Shown here piece after piece: positions 15,485 through 16,007 of a DNA stretch of 16,007 nucleotides (its first letter is position 1; every line of letters begins with the position of its first letter). The notes below the pieces were generated by a model that made no database searches, was not told the origin of the DNA, and saw nothing but the letters and a program-made list of their open reading frames with translations. The DNA lies in assembly GCF_042647165.1 (NCBI RefSeq), contig NZ_JBHRUV010000055.1. The stretch is one strand, 5' to 3'. The translations under genes and the position numbers were made by a program. The DNA comes from Camelimonas abortus (GTDB lineage Bacteria; Pseudomonadota; Alphaproteobacteria; Rhizobiales; Beijerinckiaceae).

Positions 15485-16007
15485 TCAGTTCCGGTCCCAG
15501 TCGTCGGACCGGGCTTCGGCTCCCTCCAGACTGTCCAGCCTCATTTTCACGTCGCACAGCCAGCTGAAGTTCGCTTCGGTCTGCTCTTCGGCGAAGGCCT
15601 GCTGCGCGGCGGCCAGCTCGTTATGTAGGGCGCCGGCGCGGCTTTGCAAGGTCATGGCCTGGCGCAGCATTTCGGTTACGGCGGGCATGGCGGCGTCCTC
15701 CGCCAGCGCCCATGCGGCGCCCGCCGCCATGCGCCGGCTGAGGGCGGGCAGACGCTCCGCCAGGCCGGCGGCGCGCACCGCCGCGCGCAGCGCCGCCGGA
15801 TCGGCCGGGTCGACGTCCGGCCGCGCCAGGCAGTCGAGCAGCGCCCGGGCGGCGCGGCGCGCCTCCGGGCCGCGGAACTCCACGCCGGCGAGCTGCTCGC
15901 CGAAATCCGCCAGCAGGGCCGGATGGGCGACGAGCAGCGCCACGATCAGCATCTCGCGCGGATATTCGGCTGCGCCGGCCAGGGCGGCGCCGGCGGGCAG
16001 CGCCGCG
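15485..16007 (-). CDS. dnaG: DNA primase DnaG, C-terminal part (truncated by window edge)
   Basis: About 173 C-terminal residues of the primase that makes RNA primers for replication; the zinc-binding and TOPRIM parts lie beyond the window end. The segment begins in the helical C-terminal (DnaB helicase-interacting) region: YPREMLIVALLVAHPALLAD matches the 'PREaLilltLlnHP.LL' pattern that opens this domain in alphaproteobacterial DnaG. The domain continues with helices, including MLRQAMTLQSRAGALHNELA, and ends EGAEARSDDWDRN. Position next to rpoD on the same strand is the classical macromolecular-synthesis order dnaG-rpoD and supports the call. The true start is outside the window. Confidence 0.85.
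   Translation of the reverse strand, partial: AALPAGAALAGAAEYPREMLIVALLVAHPALLADFGEQLAGVEFRGPEARRAARALLDCLARPDVDPADPAALRAAVRAAGLAERLPALSRRMAAGAAWALAEDAAMPAVTEMLRQAMTLQSRAGALHNELAAAQQAFAEEQTEANFSWLCDVKMRLDSLEGAEARSDDWDRN

Overview
The window is a very GC-rich (about 70% by eye) chromosomal segment of an alphaproteobacterium, most likely in the Hyphomicrobiales (Rhizobiales). The signs are: adjacent dnaG and rpoD, with an RpoD of 650 residues that has an alphaproteobacterial-type acidic N-terminal linker; an Omp25/31-style small beta-barrel starting its mature chain with ADLP; a GAAC-N7-GAAC type SOS box; and tandem TTAACCAT CtrA half-sites. No tRNA, rRNA, CRISPR array, transposase or phage gene was recognised.

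Layout. 235-1455 (-) is an MFS transporter. A plus-strand group follows: a small membrane protein (1668-1916), an SDR oxidoreductase (2012-2869) overlapping a small XRE-like HTH protein by 4 nt (2866-3189), an SOS-controlled ImuA-like protein (3420-4136), MsrA (4810-5451) and an outer-membrane beta-barrel protein (5871-6710) ended by a good intrinsic terminator. On the minus strand are a Mn/Fe-type ABC transporter substrate-binding protein (6863-7900) and, upstream of it, an OprB-family porin (8056-9357). A gene-poor kilobase with an AT-rich island and a long perfect hairpin (9440-10413) leads to a small hypothetical gene (10414-10617, -). Then come a TIGR02466-type putative 2OG-Fe(II) oxygenase (10780-11406, +), a LacX-type aldose 1-epimerase (11478-12395, -), rpoD (12613-14565, -), a 920-bp gap and the 3' end of dnaG (15485-16007, -).

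How genes work together. The most interesting unit is the porin plus metal-binding protein pair. Both upstream regions carry the same 15-bp TGCAA...TTGCA-type inverted repeat, and at the porin these repeats overlap the predicted promoter. This suggests a metal-regulated outer-membrane channel feeding a periplasmic Mn/Fe binding protein. The SDR gene has an 11-bp perfect inverted repeat that would bury its Shine-Dalgarno sequence and AUG, so it may be under translational control. The ImuA-like gene has a consensus promoter overlapped by an SOS box, but no imuB or dnaE2 follows. The dnaG-rpoD gap carries two CtrA half-sites and may link sigma-factor expression to the cell cycle.

The sequence has one N (7797) between two identical 74-bp copies inside the metal-binding protein gene. 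This looks like an unmerged contig overlap, and it inserts 25 false residues into the signal peptide.
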